The notes below the pieces were generated by a model that had not been told where the DNA came from, did no database searches, and worked only from the letters and a program-made list of their open reading frames with translations. The translations under genes and the position numbers were made by a program. Of a DNA stretch of 64,000 nt, positions 62,660-64,000 are shown piece after piece. Each line of letters starts with the position of its first letter. Position 1 is the stretch's first letter. The stretch comes from an uncultured Rhodospirillales bacterium (GTDB lineage: Bacteria > Pseudomonadota > Alphaproteobacteria > CACIAM-22H2), in contig CALANV010000007.1 in assembly GCA_937926175.1 (NCBI GenBank), forward strand, positions 3,217-67,216. The letters run 5' to 3'.

Positions 62660-63688
62660 ATGGAAGGACAGATCGACAATCCGCCGCCGGCGGGAACGGC
62701 ACCGCTCACCCTCGAGGCGGCGCGCGGACTCCTCACGATCATGGAGGATGCTGCCGCACCCGCTGCAGATGCAGGCGAGGGCGCGCCCGTTTCGACGGCC
62801 GCGGCGGTACTAGGACAACCGGCCGATGAGGCCGACGCCGCAGCGCCCGGCGACGATGCCGCGGCGCCCAGCGACGGGAACGAGGATGCGGACGGGGGCG
62901 AACCGGATGAGCCGGCCATTGCGCCGCCCGCGTCCTGGCGGGCCTCGGAGAAAGAGGCGTTCAAACGTTTGCCCCGCGAGATCCAGGCCGTGGTGGCCGG
63001 GCGGGAGCGCGACCGCGAACGCGCGATCAACGAGGCGATGAGAGGCGCGGCAGAGACGCGCAAGGCCGCTGAGGCCGAGCGCGCCGCCTATGAGACCGAG
63101 CGGCGGCGGCTCCAACAGGAGATCGCCGCCATCATGCCTGCGCTCGAGCAGCAGATCGGGATCGAGTTCGCCGACATCCGCACGCCCGCCGACGTCGTGG
63201 CGCTCGCGGAGAGCGATCCGGCCCGCTACGCGCTCTGGCGCGCCAAGCAGGACGCGCTGCAATTCGCGCAGCGCGAACAAAGCCGATTGTCGCAGGAAGC
63301 GGCACAGGAAGAGGCCGCCGCGATCCGCGATCTCGCCCGGCGCGAGATCGCGGCGCTTCTCGACAAGCGGCCGGAGCTCAAGGACCGGGACGCACGCGCC
63401 CGATTCAACCGCGAGCTTCGCGACTATGCGCTGTCGATCGGCTATTCGCCGGCGCAGTACGACGGCAACCTCTCGCACCTGAACCTTCTGGTTCTCGAGA
63501 AGGCCATGCTGTACGACCGTGCGCAGAAGGCGAAGGCCGAGGCGCTGGCGCGGCCCGTGCCCAGGGTCGAGCGACCCGGCACGGCGGGCACGAAGGCGGA
63601 ACGGGCCGCCGAGGAGCGGGCCCAGAAACTGAAACGCCTGGAGAGGTCGGGCCGCATCGAGGACGCGGTCGGGCTTCTCCGCAACTAG
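62660..63688 (+). CDS. Phage scaffolding protein
   Basis: A 342-residue protein: an acidic, Ala/Asp/Pro-rich first 90 residues, then a long charged coiled coil (KEAFKRLPREIQAVVAGRERDRERAI, then AETRKAAEAERAAYETERRRLQQE), and a basic end. The layout, and position directly before the capsid gene, are those of head scaffolds that shape the procapsid and leave. ATG 62660 has GAAGG 8 bp before; ATG 62645 is the alternative. Confidence 0.75.
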   Translation: MEGQIDNPPPAGTAPLTLEAARGLLTIMEDAAAPAADAGEGAPVSTAAAVLGQPADEADAAAPGDDAAAPSDGNEDADGGEPDEPAIAPPASWRASEKEAFKRLPREIQAVVAGRERDRERAINEAMRGAAETRKAAEAERAAYETERRRLQQEIAAIMPALEQQIGIEFADIRTPADVVALAESDPARYALWRAKQDALQFAQREQSRLSQEAAQEEAAAIRDLARREIAALLDKRPELKDRDARARFNRELRDYALSIGYSPAQYDGNLSHLNLLVLEKAMLYDRAQKAKAEALARPVPRVERPGTAGTKAERAAEERAQKLKRLERSGRIEDAVGLLRN

Positions 63689-63701
63689 GAGAACAGCGCA
63701 C

Positions 63702-64000
63702 ATGGCACAGCCGACCAACACCTACGACACTTACGCGGCCGCGGGGCTGCGCGAGGACCTGTCCGACGTGATCTATCGCATCGACCCGACCGACGTGCCG
63801 TTCACCTCCAACATCGGTCGGTCCAAGGCGAGCGCGAAATATCACGAGTGGCAGATCCAGAACCTCGCCGCCGCGCGCGACGACAACGCCCGTATCGAGG
63901 GCGACGATGCGACCAACACCCAGGTCACGCCGGCGATCCGCGTCGGCAACCGCACACAGATCTCCGACAAGGTCGCCCAGGTCACCGGCACGCTCGAGGC
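63702..64000 (+). CDS. Major capsid protein (SU10/DUF5309-like), cut by window end
   Basis: The first 99 residues are visible. TYAAAGLREDLSDVIYRIDPTDVPFTSNIGR and YHEWQIQNLAAARDDNARIEGDD are the opening of the SU10-type major head protein family (DUF5309). A GGAGAAC site precedes the ATG. The rest lies beyond the window. It should form the capsid with the scaffold encoded upstream. Confidence 0.82.
   Translation, partial: MAQPTNTYDTYAAAGLREDLSDVIYRIDPTDVPFTSNIGRSKASAKYHEWQIQNLAAARDDNARIEGDDATNTQVTPAIRVGNRTQISDKVAQVTGTLE

Overview
The window is GC-rich, densely coded chromosomal DNA of a free-living, catabolically versatile Gram-negative bacterium. An Mla-type lipid transport operon (MlaE with a fused STAS domain), several ABC and TRAP solute transporters, a beta-ketoadipate (pca) cluster and the gene styles point to an alphaproteobacterium, possibly near Rhodospirillales. 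That placement is inference; there is no rRNA or tRNA gene here to anchor it.

Layout. (1) 1-5905: one tight plus-strand operon with two isochorismatase-fold proteins (the second lacks all three catalytic residues), a PuuE/NodB-type deacetylase, an SsuA/TauA-type ABC importer and a periplasmic-binding-fold protein of the 4,5-dihydroxyphthalate decarboxylase family. It looks like uptake and breakdown of an unknown amide or nitrogen compound. (2) 6309-19351: a catabolic island organised around a GntR regulator. A minus-strand TRAP transporter operon ends in DUF1330, FAH and VOC genes. A plus-strand operon encodes quinone reductase, lactonase-like hydrolase, Gfo/Idh/MocA and beta-hydroxyacid dehydrogenases, a GlcG-like protein and an MFS transporter. 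A FAD monooxygenase/VOC pair follows. Palindromes of the form GTGATAT-n-TCAC lie before the TRAP operon and the regulator, and a weaker one before the VOC/monooxygenase pair. (3) 19402-22988: Mla-type lipid transport operon. (4) 23244-33623: quinate/shikimate to beta-ketoadipate funnel, with quiC, a GntR regulator, an IclR (PcaR-type) regulator, CoA-transferase genes and pcaDCHGB. GTTC-N7-GAAC palindromes precede both the transferase genes and pcaD. (5) 33787-36196: a cold-adaptation operon (DEAD-box helicase, second IF-1, double cold-shock-domain protein). (6) 37029-52760: mixed housekeeping and accessory genes: a small protein + MetY + ATP-grasp operon, a sugar ABC importer without ATPase, a cupin, an EEP hydrolase, a frameshifted response regulator, an RRM protein, an AI-2E family permease, an FAH protein, a TrmH-type methylase, methylglyoxal synthase + SAM hydroxide adenosyltransferase, and a LysR regulator. 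(7) 53085-55705: a small protein, an orphan PAS histidine kinase and a Lys/Ala-rich histone-like protein.

(8) From about 55.7 kb to the right edge lies a prophage or phage-derived block: a small gene and an S24 (C1/LexA-like) repressor with identical 16-bp repeats upstream of both, an unknown gene, two near-copies of a promoter-plus-terminator cassette, probable small and large terminase subunits, P22-type portal, a small coiled-coil protein, scaffold, and the start of an SU10/DUF5309-type major capsid protein. A cluster of REP-like palindromes sits between terminase and portal. No integrase, attachment site or replication gene is visible; the right part is outside the window.

The most unusual signals are the twin promoter/terminator cassettes (57541-57849), the repeats flanking the repressor, the catalytically dead isochorismatase partner, the GGGACA repeat field at 26357-26677, and the coherent operator sets of the GntR and IclR regulators.
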